Shown: positions 1 to 12,625, numbered from the stretch's first letter. The stretch is 64,000 bases of DNA from Atriophallophorus winterbourni (GCA_013407085.1 JACCGJ010013209.1:37773-101772), one strand, 5' to 3'. Made by a program: numbers and translations. Notes: generated by a model not told the origin, from the sequence alone.

Positions 1-807
1 ACATGAACGATTTACCCTCCCCTGATTGCTTTTAAGATGGTCCTATTCGCAGATGGTATAAACATTTGGACGTAAACTAATTCTACAAATGATTGTGAGA
101 AACTGCAAACGGATATGGACAACGTGTCAAATTGGACAGCCAATAATCATATGACATTCAACATACGGAAAAGTAAGGTGTCCCACCTTGGCATGAATGT
201 TCCTTTACATATCGATTGGGAACAGAAACTTGACATGGAGGTTGTTTGAAAAAGATCATGGAGCATTAATTACTGGAAAGCTTATGAGCACGGTGCACTG
301 CCAGGATATATATATATATATATCGATAGGCCGAAAGATTGTAAGGAATTTTTCGAAGAATATTTGGAAGATTCTCCCTGTTAACGTTAACAAGGATAAT
401 GACCACCTACCTTCGACCTTCTACGGAGTATGCGGTAGTGGTCTGGGCTCCTTAACGCGAAACGAAATTATTCTCTTTGATAAAATATATCACAGAGCAA
501 TGTTCCGTACACCGAAATATTGCGAAGTCTAGGTTTATGTGAGTTTACCCGAACGAGGATGCGATGCAACATTATTCTGACGTTTAGAATTGTGTCTACC
601 GAAGGACAATCATTAAACATTTGTTTGATGTATGCGGTGAGGGAGTGACACGCAGACATACATTATCCCAATATGTCCCAAGGTGCCGCATTGATTCTCA
701 GCGCCTTTTTTCGCTACATTTCTTTTAAATTCCCTACCCAAACATGTGGTGGACTCTCATTGCCTGGCAATGTATAAAGCGAAATTGAACTTACAAAAGA
801 ATATCAT
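1..807 (+). pseudogene. CR1/jockey-like LINE, 3' part of reverse transcriptase, decayed
   Basis: Three-frame reading gives a broken C-terminal half of a CR1-type reverse transcriptase. It starts near a degenerate FADG-like catalytic motif around 50. Then comes a thumb stretch with the residues MDNVSNWTANNHMTFN (about 113-165), the usual LRSLGLCEFTRTR block (520-560), and a C-terminal stretch reading NSLPKHVVDSHC at about 730-770. That last block is the typical end of CR1 ORF2 and is also found at 55,200. Several frameshifts and stops, plus an AT microsatellite at 306-323, rule out function. The 5' part lies outside the window. Family membership is seen by motif order; the exact clade is inferred. 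Confidence 0.7.
306..323. repeat. AT dinucleotide microsatellite
   Basis: A run of alternating A and T lies inside the CR1 remnant. It makes the reading frame there meaningless. Confidence 0.9.
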
Positions 808-1189
808 TCATGAGCCTTATATTTGATGTTCTCAATTCCTTTTATATTATTATATTTATCACAGTTTTATTTATACCCTTATCCTGTATAGTATTAGTAC
901 ATAGTGTTAACTTCTGTATCCATAAATACACGAATTCTAGATGCAATCGTTACATTCTATGGTATTATACCACAGCAAAATTTGGAACGTTTTCTTACTA
1001 TTCCATTTCCCATGGCGTACTTCAACTGTAATATTTAAATCATAATAGAGATCAATCTGTTATAAAACGAAAATGTTACTAAAACATACAATTTTGTAAA
1101 TTCCACACATAATCACATTGTTTTTCACGTGGAATTAATCAAGCTGGCTAGATCGATTTCGATTTTGACCCAGACAACTGGAAATTACG

Positions 1190-1480
1190 AACTAGTTGTT
1201 ATTGGTCATATCGCCTTTATCAAAAGATTTTGTTCACTATCGACCATGATGTTCTTAAAACGTTACAACCCAGTCTTTGTGACACGTTTTCGGGAACCAT
1301 GTAAACGACAATGAACGCATCTTCTGGTTTCACCCAGTCGCCTGTGTCTATTTGGTGGGGCAAGATTGAACGTTTCGCTTCCATAGAAGAACTTTCGTGT
1401 AACCAACTTGGATGGGATCAGTAATTCGCTTTTCCAATTATTTATCCAAGGCCAAAGTATCTCGTACCACATGAAGAGTT
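1190..1480 (-). pseudogene. LINE reverse-transcriptase C-terminal scrap
   Basis: On the minus strand a short open stretch contains YGSETF followed by a basic RRL-like segment and then RVTKTGL. This is the same order and spacing as the YGSE, RRLNAF and VTNAEV blocks of the zinc-finger LINE copies at 15,085-17,250 and 36,650-38,380. There are stops after about 70 codons and no upstream RT catalytic motifs. The assignment is by pattern only and could be wrong. Confidence 0.4.
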
Positions 1481-4171
1481 GAATTTGTTAATGCACATCA
1501 AGCTTGCATGACGTGGCACCTGGTGTTCATGCTGTTCGTTGATTTCTGGGTTGATGGTGAATGTTATTCTCACTTTTCCAGAAGTAAACGTTTGATTAAC
1601 AATCTGCTGCAGCAGAAGTTGAAGATAAAATGTTTCTTTCAACGCTGTTGGTAATAGTTGGCTTATGGGCATTGCACGCATAAGTCTCTAAATAAAGCAT
1701 GGTGGATGAATAATTTCTACCTAGGAAATTGTGATTGATATTTCTAAATTGAATATAGCTTATATTACGTTCGCATATGCATTGTTGAATCAAGCGCTGT
1801 TTGTCCAAACATTAACTATCCGAAAATAAATATGATAAATATGCTGCAAAATTGATAATCAAATTAAAGAACGAAATTTGGATTAACTTATTAATGAGAA
1901 GAACACAAAAAACGAAAACAACAGAACCACACACGATTGACTGAAAAGCAATCGCAAATTCTAAATCATGCTTACCTTCTATTTTTAAATTATCGTTTAC
2001 TATTTTTTCATCAAAGAAAATTAATTTAAAAAAAGGAAAGTTAGGGAAAGTTGAACAGTAATTTAAAATAAAGTCGAAAGTGCATTTGATATGCATTTAT
2101 TTAGTTTCGGTGTAAACATTTTACTTGAAAATATATGGTTTTTAGATTATATCAAAATTATAGAAACATTTATGCAATCATGGACTAAATTGTAGCTGAG
2201 TTTGAAATCTATCTTGCATCAAGATCTGACTGATATGTGCAACTATGTCAATTAACTTCTACATAGTATAAAATTTAAAGAAATCTTTTGCCTATCCGAT
2301 TTTAATGAGAGATCTCTATTGATATTCAAAAAATACCAGGTAAATTTCAGAATTTATACGTCACATACGTCAGATATACGTTGGAAACATTCGGCATAAA
2401 TTAATCCAAGGTGACGATGGCTGCGCAGTTTATCTTCAAAAACTCTCAAAAGTAACTAGGGATGGTCACATGGTGCATGTTTTAAAATGTGTTCATCAAG
2501 ATTAGACCTAAATGTTGCAATATATTTCAATAGTATCATGTTTTTCCGTAGATATATTTAAAGTGATTCGAATTCACTAAAAATATTAATATCGACGGTT
2601 ATCTAATAGAAAACTTGAAATGATCAAAGCGCTTAAATGTTCCGTATTTTCTGATAACATCCATGATTTTTAATAAATGGGCAAAAGTGTGATTATTAGC
2701 GTGAAATATTTTAAAATTAAACGTGGGTTGATCTATGAGTTCCCGTTCTTTGATTCTTTCGAGCATTGCGATTGAATTATTTAATGTCATCCAAACTCTC
2801 AGAAGTTGGAAATTATCAACTTTGAAATGTCGCCAAAATGAACTATGTTCGGTTTGCACATATCTATCATGTACTACAGATAATTGCTATATTTAATGTT
2901 GTGGCTATGATTATGTTAGCAACGGTTGTATCAGCCTAAACAATGTTTAAGTCGATTTGAATCAAAGCTATTCTTACCAGGTTCATAAATTGGCGCTAAA
3001 TGTTCGGCAAAAAATATTAATTTAAAAAATAATTTTCATATGATAAACGGATATATTTGTATTGCAACATAGTGAATCATTGATTAAACTTACACCAATC
3101 CGTTTCCTTATCAGCGAAACCAACTGTAGTATAAAATTCATTTGATTACCATTTACCGATAACAAAGAAATTATTCATACATATTTTACACAAATCGAAA
3201 TTATGCATTAAATAATAATATAAAACAAAGTTAAAATTCGAAACAGTAAAAGATGCATCAACATGAGTAAACTTTGGATGAAATATATGGGCCTTGTGTT
3301 CATGTGAAGCGGTCGAAAATTTAAAATTTATGAGGGATCAACTTCCCAGTATCTAAAAGATGTATATATTTTAAGATGTGAAGCTCGTTAGGGATGGGTG
3401 CTAATCACGCGCTTTCTGCTAATATGCAGATAATAACAATGTGATAAAACAGGAGCGTGAAACTTCCAACAGACCGACGCCATCTACCGAGATCCAAAAA
3501 TATCTTGGATTTGCATGATGAAGGTGCGAGCAACAAAATACTTAGAACCAAGGGGAGATAAACAACATCAGCCGCTATCACACAATATGAAATGCGACAG
3601 GGTTTGTTATTGCGTAAGCGCACTCGGTTTGTACGAATTCGAGTGATGGAACAAATCCAAGTAACTACCGGTAAATATATTTTAAGTAAACATGTGGTTC
3701 ATCTAAGTGATTTGGACCTGCGATACTTCTTTATTGGTAATGTGCGGAATAATCGCTTTTAAACAATTGATGTTCCTTCCATTTGTGAGATTCGTGGGTG
3801 GATGTAATTAGCGTCCTAAAAACTGATATCATGTGTGAATCGGGAAACAATCCTTAAATGTGTGAAACTTGGGGGTTGACTTGATTAATTCTAAATCACT
3901 AGTTTTGAAGCCTGTGTGAACTACGTTATGAACATTATTATCGGAGTTGCGTTTTGGCGTCAATTGACATTAGGGAATCCCCACAAATCAAACTGCTATT
4001 ATTTTGTTTGCATATTGAAGTACATTAGCAATTTATGAAGTGTTGGGGTAATTAGAATTCATGGGACAGTAGTATAATGTATATCAACAGCTAGTCGATC
4101 ACACGCAGCAAAGTTGATCTGAAAGACCGTTAGAGTGGATTTAAGCCTTTTTTACATAGTTCAGCCGAATT
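1481..4171. other. AT-rich stretch with no recognised gene
   Basis: Only short ORFs (under about 90 codons) occur, with no domain, splice model or repeat family that I recognise. An 86-codon minus-strand ORF (2,599-2,859) and a 72-codon one (3,405-3,623, with a hydrophobic segment) are the longest. Neither resembles anything known to me, and neither is called. Confidence 0.6.
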
Positions 4172-4268
4172 CAAACAAAAACGTGACTGCTATATTAGAG
4201 CTAATAAACATTTTGTCCTAAAATATTTAGAAAATATTGATGCATCTTTCTTGTCCTGGCAAACACAC

Positions 4269-4307
<39 letters not shown>

Positions 4308-4407
4308 TGTGTGTGTTTGCCTGGACAAGAAAGATGCATCAATATTTTCTTAATATTTCAGGACAAAATGTTTATTAGCCCTAATATAGCAGTCACGTTT
4401 TGGTTTG
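4172..4407. repeat. 236-bp near-perfect palindrome with (AT)n centre
   Basis: The left arm (4,172-4,271) and right arm (4,304-4,407) are reverse complements with only a few mismatches. For example, AACGTGACTGCTATATTAG at 4,180-4,198 is mirrored at 4,381-4,400. The centre is an alternating AT run (4,272-4,303) flanked by CA/TG repeats. It would form a long cruciform or an RNA hairpin. No coding capacity is evident. It may be a foldback or MITE-like element, or a local inverted duplication seeded by the AT run. Confidence 0.9.
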
Positions 4408-5597
4408 CATATATATATAGTTTAGTCATTCGAAAATCTGTGGAACATGAAAATTCATGCGATTGGGATGTATATCTATGGTCCGCATCGACTGAATGAG
4501 CCAATAACAACAACATCCATGCAGACTTACCGAATTTCAAAGGCATTTCTAAATTGCATTATCAGTTTATGGTAAACAAATAAATAAATTCTGCCAGATT
4601 TATTATACGGCTATTTGTCTAGACCTAAGTGTATATCAAAAATAGATGAAGAACATACACGTCTAATGATCGATCGCTATTTTTCAGTTCTCCGTGCAAG
4701 AAAACCTAGGAGCTCACATCGAAATGGTACACGAACACATGAATTGTTGGTAACGTTACTGATATCACCTAATTAATCTTTGGGCAACTGATTTTCAATT
4801 TTATGTATTATGCAATAGACGTCTCTTAGACAAGACGAATGGTATCTTGCCATTCGACATTCATCAAGAGGAAGAAGGGTAAGTTTTTGAAATTGTTATT
4901 TAAAACATAGGAACAGTCGTGAAAATATGTTACTTTATTGAAATTTCGAATGATGTTTATACAACAACCAAATATAATCTAAATCATAAATCTCGGTCAA
5001 GTGAATTTTATTTTTTGTTTGGCCAATGATTTTAGATTGTATCCTTTCTAGACTACTAGTGAGTAACTGCCGCTAAAATGAAAAAAAAAGTTTGTCCTAA
5101 CTTTTGACTATGTCACGATGGATGCAAACATAAACTTGTTATAATGTGTAAGAAAATTATTCAGGATCCTTATTATTATGCTTTTTTCAACTAACATACA
5201 TTAGCTATTGGGTAATATTTTTCGAATTTTACAAAATTTAGCATTACAAATGTAATCAACGTTTTGAAGTTACAGAAACATTCATTGATATATCAAGTCC
5301 AAAACGCGTATTATGAATGCGTCATTAATCCTGGTACATTGAATAAGCATGAATATGAAAGAATCTGTTTTCTCTTGCAGGAATAGAACGCCGACATTGA
5401 TATTTTGTGATGATTGTTTAAATAACAATCAATATTAATCAATAATTCTGTAATTCAAATTCTTGTTGTTAGCTACATCAATTAATACACGCTGTGTGAT
5501 TCAAGTGAGTGTGGTTACTGTCAATTCAATTCCTGGGTTGATTATTTCGCTCAATTCAATGCAATTCAATTCATCACAATTGGCGTCGCGATCAGCT
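4408..5597. other. AT-rich stretch, nothing recognised; may contain 5' end of the Gypsy element
   Basis: No gene is recognised. The last 200 bases before the gag start could hold leader or LTR sequence of the Gypsy element that follows. However, I cannot find a matching direct repeat downstream of 7,622, so no LTR is called. Confidence 0.5.
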
Positions 5598-6261
5598 ATG
5601 TCGTTTCCACAAAACTTCGGACCTCTCAATATTCATGGAACCCCCAGAGAAATTGAAGATTACCTGGAACGTTTTGAACTTTGATGTCTCACCAATGGTG
5701 AAATGCCTCATTCAATTATCACTGCGCATTCTCTTACTTCAGCAGGAGAAGATGCTTATGCTTTGCTGAAACATTTATCATTCCCTATCCTACCTGCCAA
5801 GAAGACTTTCAATGAATTGAAATCAATTCTATTAGCGCATGTCACTCCAAAAAAATTTTGAAATTGCTGAACGTGCACGCTTTTATACAATGCAAAGACA
5901 ATAAAACCAATCTATTCATCAATTTATTCTGGAGTTGCAAATACAGGCTACACGTTTTGCAATCGAAGATAAACTATATGATCACTTAAGAGATCGTTTA
6001 ATTGCTGGTATCAATGAACCTGATTTATATCGCCAGTTATTGACGTTGAAGAATCCAATCTATGGAAATGTCAAGACAATATGCGAACATTATGAATATG
6101 TTTCAAAAGAAATTAATCGTCAAATTAATGCTGACACTCAAACTGTTTTGTTCGGAACCTCCAGATCTAAACCTCAATCCAGCAACCGACCACAGCGACA
6201 AAGTGATTCTGATGTCAAACCAGACAGAGTAAGCAAATTCGGCAAAAGCAAGCAAGTCTAA
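5598..6261 (+). pseudogene. gag: Gypsy-type LTR retrotransposon gag, broken
   Basis: The ATG at 5,598 opens MSFPQNFGPLNIHGTP, followed by an ERFEL stretch. This is a Gypsy (CsRn1/Boudicca-like) gag N-terminus, where a matrix/capsid-like domain would package element RNA. A TGA at 5,682-5,684 falls where a Trp codon is likely. The same frame then continues through SLTSAGEDAYALLKHLSF to about 5,850, where a run of A's coincides with a frameshift. The capsid C-terminal part (ELQIQATRFAIEDKLYDHLR, then DRLIAGINEPDLYRQLL) reads from 5,929 to 6,261. One nonsense and at least one frameshift show the copy is dead. The domain assignment is from family knowledge; the breaks are seen directly. Confidence 0.8.
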
Positions 6262-6267
6262 TTTTGA

Positions 6268-7622
6268 CAATCAGAAGTTTGGAAAATGTGCATCTTGTGG
6301 CAAGTTACATTCTCGATTTACTTGCCCAATTCGTAATGCTAAATATTTTAAGTGTGGTAAACTTGGACATATTCAGTCAGTTTGCCTAAATTTTAAGACA
6401 TGTTATGTGCATAGTAATGATACAAAAGTCGTCAATGTTGAGAATCAAATCAGCTCACTATCATTATCAGTGTCACCATACACAGTGTCTCATACTCGTA
6501 AGCGTATATTCAGTAGTTATGGTTCCAAAGAATTTATACTTGATACAAGAAGCGTGGAATCATTGATTTCATTGAATGACTTGAAACATTTTGCCCCTTA
6601 TGCTCCAATTCATCAATGTGACATTTCGATTCACGGCGTTACAGGAGACTCTGTACCTGTTGTCGGAGTTTGCTCTTTTCCAGTCAGATATGGTACTGCC
6701 AAACCATTTGAGTGTTCATTCGTTGTCACGAAATCTAGTCCACCTATCCTTGGATTAACATCGCTGAAGTTACTCAATATTGACATCTCCTTTTTGTCTA
6801 CAATTTCATTATCAAAAATGGACTCTCATGCAATGAAAGATTTAACTCGTCAGTGTGCATCGCATTTTTGTGGCATGAACATAAAACCTGTTCGTTCAGA
6901 AATAACTGGTGATCCTTTATTCTTGAGACGTCGCCTTAATGCACTTGGTCTGAGAGAACCTGTCGGAAAAGCCAAGGCTCTATTGCATACAAACGATGAT
7001 GATACCTTAACTATGCCGCTTAGCGAAAAACGAAACGTTGACTTTCATACATCCTATCATAGTAAGAGGAACGCTCTCGTTACTCTGGATATTCAAACTG
7101 CATCTGGAAAGACAGTTCAACCGAATTCTAACAGTGCCGTTGCTCATGATAAAGCTCTTTTGTTTGATGATGGAAAGTTGACTTCCCTATCAACCGACTC
7201 AAGCGCTACTCCTGTTAACACGTCCACATCCGCCCGTATCATTGATTCAAACGGAAAATCTAGTTTTCATTACTAAGAAAAAGGCTTCAAAGTTAGCACA
7301 CTTCGTCACTCGTCAGATACCATTTCAACTAAATCACCGAACTCATCTTATCAAGCGAGTTCAGCACTGCCTTCTAGCTCATCTAAACGATCGTCAGATA
7401 ATGTACTTTTCGAAACCGCTAGGGAAAAAGCATTACTGGCACCTTCGACTACTGCTGTTGAAAAAGCGAGACAATTGTTGGCAACTGTGGATGACGTTTC
7501 GGGATCGCTGGAACCTCCATGTGTTCAATCAACTCAACCTGCAGTCACTGGACATGCTTCTGATGAACAAGCAACAAACTTGTCACACACTTTGTCTTCC
7601 GATAAGATATTTTCTCCTTACT
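6268..7622 (+). pseudogene. pol: Gypsy zinc knuckle and aspartic protease, RT missing
   Basis: In the frame of 6,407 the product starts with two zinc-knuckle-like blocks: CASCGKLHSRFTC at about 6,287, and a second one in which the first Cys is replaced by Tyr (YFKCGKLGH). A retropepsin-like domain follows (about 6,520-6,800). Its active site reads LDTRS instead of the required DTG/DSG, and it ends with PPILGLTSLK. A start of an RT domain is visible (GDPLFLRRR, GLREPV, about 6,910-6,965). After that the frame becomes Ser/Thr-rich and no RT catalytic motif appears. One in-frame TAA at 7,274-7,276 interrupts an otherwise open frame to 7,622. The protease is predicted inactive, and the element is truncated or internally rearranged. 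Confidence 0.75.
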
Positions 7623-8079
7623 AATTACATTATTTGCTGAATGTAAGTCTGTTTTTCTATGAAAGCTTCGGTTAAGTTATCTCGCTAATATTCAAACTAC
7701 AAGTGTGGAATTAAAGAACAAAATTATCGTTTCAGTTCGGCAACCCACCAAATTGTGTAACGGTAACTGTCAAATTGGATATGATAATCGCAGATTTAAT
7801 TTCAATTTCAATCAAAATAATTAGTTTATATTAATTTGATATTAAAATTAAATTTAAATTAATCAAAACTGATATAGTCTTCATATTTTGAAAAGTGAAA
7901 CCATATAATACTAAAAATAGGCGTGAGGATTGAACTTAAACAGAGCTTGAGACTAGACAGAGAAAGGTGGTGGCTAAATAAGTTCGAACAAATGAAAATT
8001 GCAAATGATGCGGGTAACGTGCGAAAACTCTTTTAACTGATTCGATCGACGGGGCCTACGAAAAAAGGAGTGAGTTAGA
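7623..8079. other. AT-rich spacer
   Basis: Poly-AT sequence with no ORF or repeat that I recognise separates the Gypsy remnant from the RTE-like LINE. Confidence 0.5.
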
Positions 8080-9760
8080 CTATCGCTGAAATGGACGGTA
8101 CTCTTATCGCCGCATCTCACGCTGGGCCGAACATGCTAAAGAACAATTCAGCTGGTCGCCTGCAGCAGCATCTTTCCCTCATTTGAAGCAGTGTGATCCT
8201 TGGTCTGTTAGCGTACATCCCCATAATAAATTAGTAAATAAAGCATGTATCAAATCCATGAAACGATTTAAATCTGCTAGTCCCGATGACATACCCCCTG
8301 TTTCGTTCAAAGAAGGAGGCTAAGTCCTAATCATCAATTTAGGCGATCTCCTCCGTGAAGTGAGGTTGTCGGAATCCGTCCCTCCGAGTTGGGGCAATTA
8401 GATTACCATACCTATATTTAAAAAAAGGTGTGACAAGCTTATGCTCTAATCAGCGTGGGAAAAAGTCTCACTTCCATCATTACAAGATTATTAGCTTCCA
8501 TATCTCTTCGAAGATTAACATCGCATAGGGAATCAAAGATCCGAGAGCAGCAAGCTGTCTTCCGTCCTGGCAGAGGCTGTGTTGACCACTTTTTACTCTT
8601 CGACGGATTTCAGAACTGCGGCACAATTAACGACAGCCGACGATAGCCACCTTTTAAGACTTCAAAGGAGCATTTGATTCGGACGCTCGAAATTTCCTGT
8701 TGAACACCTTGCTGTGAAAATGCGTTCCGCAAACTTATGTCAACATACTACGTGCTCTTTGTGCTCATGCATTCGGATGCGTTGGGGTTTACAACGAACA
8801 CTCACCCAAATTCCACACCACAAGTGGCGTCCTAAAAGGATGCCCAATTATTCCGTTTTTGTTCAATTGTTTAATTGATGCAATTTTCGAATTATGCAAC
8901 AAAGGTGCCCTAGCTTTCGGAGTTCACATAATGCTAGGCGTCAAGCTTCTCGACTTGGACTATGCTTATTATATAGTTCTGCTCTTCGACTAGTACACAG
9001 ATGCACAGGCGATACTAAACACGCTATCTAGTATTGTGCCCGCATTTGGAATGCGTTTCGCACCATCTAAGTGCAGTGTTCTGCTGCAGAACATCGACTT
9101 ATCGAAAAAAACTTTATTACTTGACAATCAGGCGCTTGAAATTGTTGATCGTTTCACGTATCTCGGTAGTTGTATCAATTATTCTGCATCGTTATATGAC
9201 GAGGTCTCAGCACGCATTTCTAATGCGACCGTAGCATACCGCAACCTGTGTCACCTTCGGCGTCTTAAAGGACTGTCTCTGTTATTCAAGCATAGAGTCT
9301 ATAAAGCGACAGTTCGGGCTGTGTTACTATATGGGTGCTAAACCTGAACCTTACGTAAAAAAACACATTCAGCGTTTCCAACTATTAGACAACCGGTGTC
9401 TCCGCAGCATTCTATGAGTTAGCTGTTACAATCGCATACGCACCGATGTTCTCCGAAATAAGTTGTTCGTAGTAATGTTAATATAGAGAAGCAGATCAAC
9501 CTGCATAGGTTACGCTGGTTGGGTCACGTTTTACGAATGCCGAACCACCGACTTCCGAAACAGATTCGTTTTGCGACGCGACATCCTGAGTGGCGTAAAT
9601 CTTGGGGTGGCCAAACCGTCACATGGCATAGGCAGTTAAAAACCCTTACTAGTAACCTTTCCAAAGTAGTCGCAGCGCGTCTTCCAGGATGGTGTCCCTG
9701 CGATCAAATATCGCAGTGGTTAGTTACGTTTCAGGTTATGTCCCGAAACCGTGTTTAATG
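8080..9760 (+). pseudogene. RTE-like LINE reverse transcriptase, decayed
   Basis: Reading through frameshifts gives an almost continuous RTE-clade (schistosome SR2-like) RT. It has a linker ending in WAEHAKEQFSWSPAAASFPH (about 8,125-8,185), then TSIITRLLASISLRRLTSHR (8,464 on), QAVFRPGRGCVDHF, a DFKGAFDS block (about 8,660), TTSGVLKGCP near 8,820, and a catalytic YADD equivalent mutated to YAYY at about 8,960. Next come RFTYLGSCI at 9,150 and the C-terminal LRWLGHVLRMPNHRLP at 9,510-9,555. The endonuclease domain is absent, so the copy is 5'-truncated. Loss of catalytic Asp residues plus multiple stops make it inactive. The match to the RTE clade is strong by motif order. Confidence 0.85.
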
Positions 9761-10119
9761 GCGGTCTTGCACTAAGCATCTTCTTGGAGTGGTTGCTTAA
9801 TTTTGCATGTTGTCAAGCGGAGTGCCCATTAATGCTTTAAATGATGCATGACATTGAACGCCGAAGGACGCTGCCGTGCTGATGTCACTCTACTCATTCA
9901 CGAAACTTGTTTAAATCTATTTTCCATTCGAGGTGTAGGCCACTCTCCCCAGTTTGTTTGTACTTACTTATCTATATGAGCCGTAGAAATTTAAGTCCCA
10001 CACTTCCCCATCTTTCAGGATTTTACTTTTTCATGGTTGTATGGAAGTAAATCATCCGGTACGTGAGACCGGTGTAATGCTGTCTTTGATAATATATATA
10101 TATATATATATATATATCA
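9761..10119 (+). repeat. RTE-like LINE 3' UTR with microsatellite tail
   Basis: This region continues directly from the RT C-terminus. It is homologous to 24,857-25,160 and 26,750-27,105, sharing the blocks GCACTAAGCAT, GAAGCTGCCGTGCTGATGTC-like and GGTGTAATGCTGTCTTTGAT. It ends in a (AT)n run at 10,090-10,118, whereas the two other copies end in repeated GATGAT. A 3' microsatellite instead of poly(A) is usual for RTE-clade LINEs. Confidence 0.8.
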
Positions 10120-12535
10120 AATATATATATCAAAAACATTGTATCGTGGTTTAATCTATATCAGATGCACCATGTCGTGCATACAACATTTGCATTGATC
10201 ACAAATTCAATGTATCATAACAAAAACTTGAAGTTAAAAAAACTCACTTTTGTCTTCCTCGGGGACGACTTCAAATTCAACGACAAATAAGAATACAAAT
10301 TCGTAATATACATGTAAGAATGTAGATTATTTAGCAGAAAAATATTTCAATTTCTTATGTAGATCATTTTTCTACCTGCGTTACGCCAAGATCAATGATA
10401 AGCAATTTGATTGTTTTAATATGATCCACTTTTGTTTAGAATAAAGCTAATATTTTACTGACTTAAATTGTATGTTTCCGAACTTCATGGGGTAATGAAA
10501 TTTTCCTAATTCAAACAAGTGATCAATGTGCCTCCTGCTAAAGGGTTCGAATAGATAAATTTAATCAACTTATTAAAATTTCAATGTAAACACCGCTAGA
10601 ACAGGATTTGGTTATATAACATTGACCAGATTAAGTCACGTGCATACATTCCGGTTGATTATATTTCCATTAACGTTCATGACAAAAGTAAAGAGCTGCA
10701 AGTTTGAATATTTAAAATATGTGTAGCCTGCAATTTATCTGCTTACGTTCTGTTTCATTAGAAGGAGTGATGTATGGGAGCCTTTACTCACTATACAATG
10801 TGTTAGGCTATCTTATTACCATGAACGGCTATTACCACGATCTGCTATTACGGCTATTGTCAAATACTCTGTGTTTAACGATCAAGCATAAGGGTAAACC
10901 TAGAGTTGCGGCTGTGAAAATACCAGGTAGATCTAAAGCAACTGTAACAGAAAAAGCGAAAGCATTAGCCTATGTGTATTTAACTGTTATCAATCTAAGA
11001 GTACATGAAATCTAGGTCCCAGATTAGCCCAACATAATCACGGATACCTATGTCCTGCACACTGATTCTCTCGAAAGCTATAGAATTTTCAGTAACAAAA
11101 TATTTTCCTGCCCAATGGAAGTAGTAATCAGCATTTACGAAACGCTAAAATGCACAGTTCTTAGCAGATATTCCAAACGTGTTCCTCATCTCCGTTCTAC
11201 ATACCAATCAACTATCTCTCGTGACTGTCATAATCATGCACTTCTCGTTTTCGCGCACAATAGGTGATATTGCATGTGTAACATTCGTATAAATATAAGG
11301 TGGAAATACATTTTTCTTATTGTGCATTCAGTAGTTTGACTGTGTCACTCGCTTCAGATATCTAACGAAAGAACCATCCATTTATATATATAATAATCTA
11401 TCTATATATATATATATATATAAATATATATATAGCTTATATATCTATATATTAAAGGGATATCAACTTCGAATCTCGTGTTCTGCTCTTTAATTAATAT
11501 GTTTGCTGGTGCTAGTTTGTAAAATATTCCACCGCATTCAGATGTATCAGTGCGGCGCGAAAACGATGAAGGTTTGCTATTCATGCTGTAAAGACTTTTC
11601 CAAATAATATGCAGCATAATGAAGCTTTTATGCAGAAATCCTGGACCTCCAGATAATATTGGTGTGTGAAAATACGCGACGCTTGTGTCCGTTGAGAGGC
11701 GGACTTAGTTTTTTTACAAACTGTCGAGTAAAAAAATCTAACGCTTGCATTTATTGTGGATCACACATTTGCACATTCAATGGTACAGCTTCGTTATATA
11801 TTTCTGTGCCAAATCTCTATTTTTGATATCTGTATTAGTGGTGAAGAACCAAAATCGTTTAGTTAACATTGAAAATGGAGGAAGAAATTGTAGGTAACCT
11901 TAACATGATGTGGGAATTTAACACCAAACTAGCTTAATATGTCCCTCATTGCCTGTTATTTTGATATTACCCGGTATCACAGCAGTTAATATTTCTAGTA
12001 TTACTACATTCATGCATAATCCAAATGTATAATTATGAAACGGCGTAGCCGCGGAAATAACTTCATAAAATGTGTGCTCAATACTAGTCGAGCCTAAAAT
12101 AAACATATTGTTTTTCTAAAATAGTATTTCATAAAGCTAACCGTTGTGCAAGGTTTAATATTCCAATTGGAAGAACGAAATAAAAATAATCTTTCCACAA
12201 ACTAAAACGTTTCATTCATGTATTAATAAAATATTTGAATTCCATATAGATGGCCGGTAGTAAAACAGAAATATATATATTTCCTCTAATGACGATAGAC
12301 ATGTATTGAAAATGAGAAACAAATATTACTACGTTTTATAAAATTACCCTTGATGTAATGTTTCGGACCGGTTTTCACTGTGTGTTTCAAAATAAAAAAG
12401 AGAATTATATTATTTTGCAAACGTTTTGACGTTTGAATTGAAATAAATATGTTTTATACGGACATCACGATCTCCAGATATATATTTGGATCATTAACTA
12501 AAACACAAAATATTAGAAAAGCTCAGTCGCATGCA
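10120..12535. other. Unassigned AT-rich stretch with AT microsatellite and one weak ORF
   Basis: No recognised gene. A 98-codon plus-strand ORF (10,719-11,015) starts with a hydrophobic segment and ends in a Lys-rich part. It has no family resemblance or splice support. AT microsatellite runs occur around 11,402-11,450. The ORF may be chance. Confidence 0.5.
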
Positions 12536-12540
12536 TCTTC

Positions 12541-12625
12541 ACCATACACAACCGTGTTCGTGCTGTTTGCGTTCATCAGGTAGGGACAGTACCGTCAGAA
12601 TCCGCATGCGCCTGAAACAGTATTT
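12541..12625 (-). ncRNA. Decayed hammerhead-ribozyme module
   Basis: On the minus strand the module reads CTACCTGATGA, a stem II arm with the AAACA loop, GCAC, then GAACACGG where GAAACCGG is expected. The CTGATGA box is intact (12,573-12,579). The GAAA box is mutated, stem II is mispaired (ACGC against GCAC), and stem I is weak. It is homologous to the intact module at 57,121-57,200, including the flanking GCATGCG and GAAAC blocks. It is predicted not to cleave. Confidence 0.7.

Noticed and set aside
1293..1334. GIY-YIG-like motif (LGETRRCVHCRL) suggesting a Penelope endonuclease
   Set aside because: The same peptide stretch sits at the right spacing after YGSETF and before RVTKTGL, which fits a LINE RT C-terminus better. 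No Penelope RT or upstream GIY motif is seen.
4251..4499. 82-codon ORF through the palindrome
   Set aside because: Its core is translated AT repeat (IYIYIY), with no independent evidence of coding.
5400..8080. Paired LTRs flanking the Gypsy gag-protease remnant
   Set aside because: I could not find a direct repeat on both sides by eye. A self dot plot would be decisive.
10719..11015. 98-codon plus-strand ORF as a gene
   Set aside because: No family resemblance, no splice or promoter support beyond AT-rich sequence, and the length is compatible with chance.
12365..12400. Possible extra hammerhead 3' half (ACCGGTTTTCACTGTG)
   Set aside because: Only the cleavage-side block is similar. No CTGATGA equivalent follows on the minus strand.
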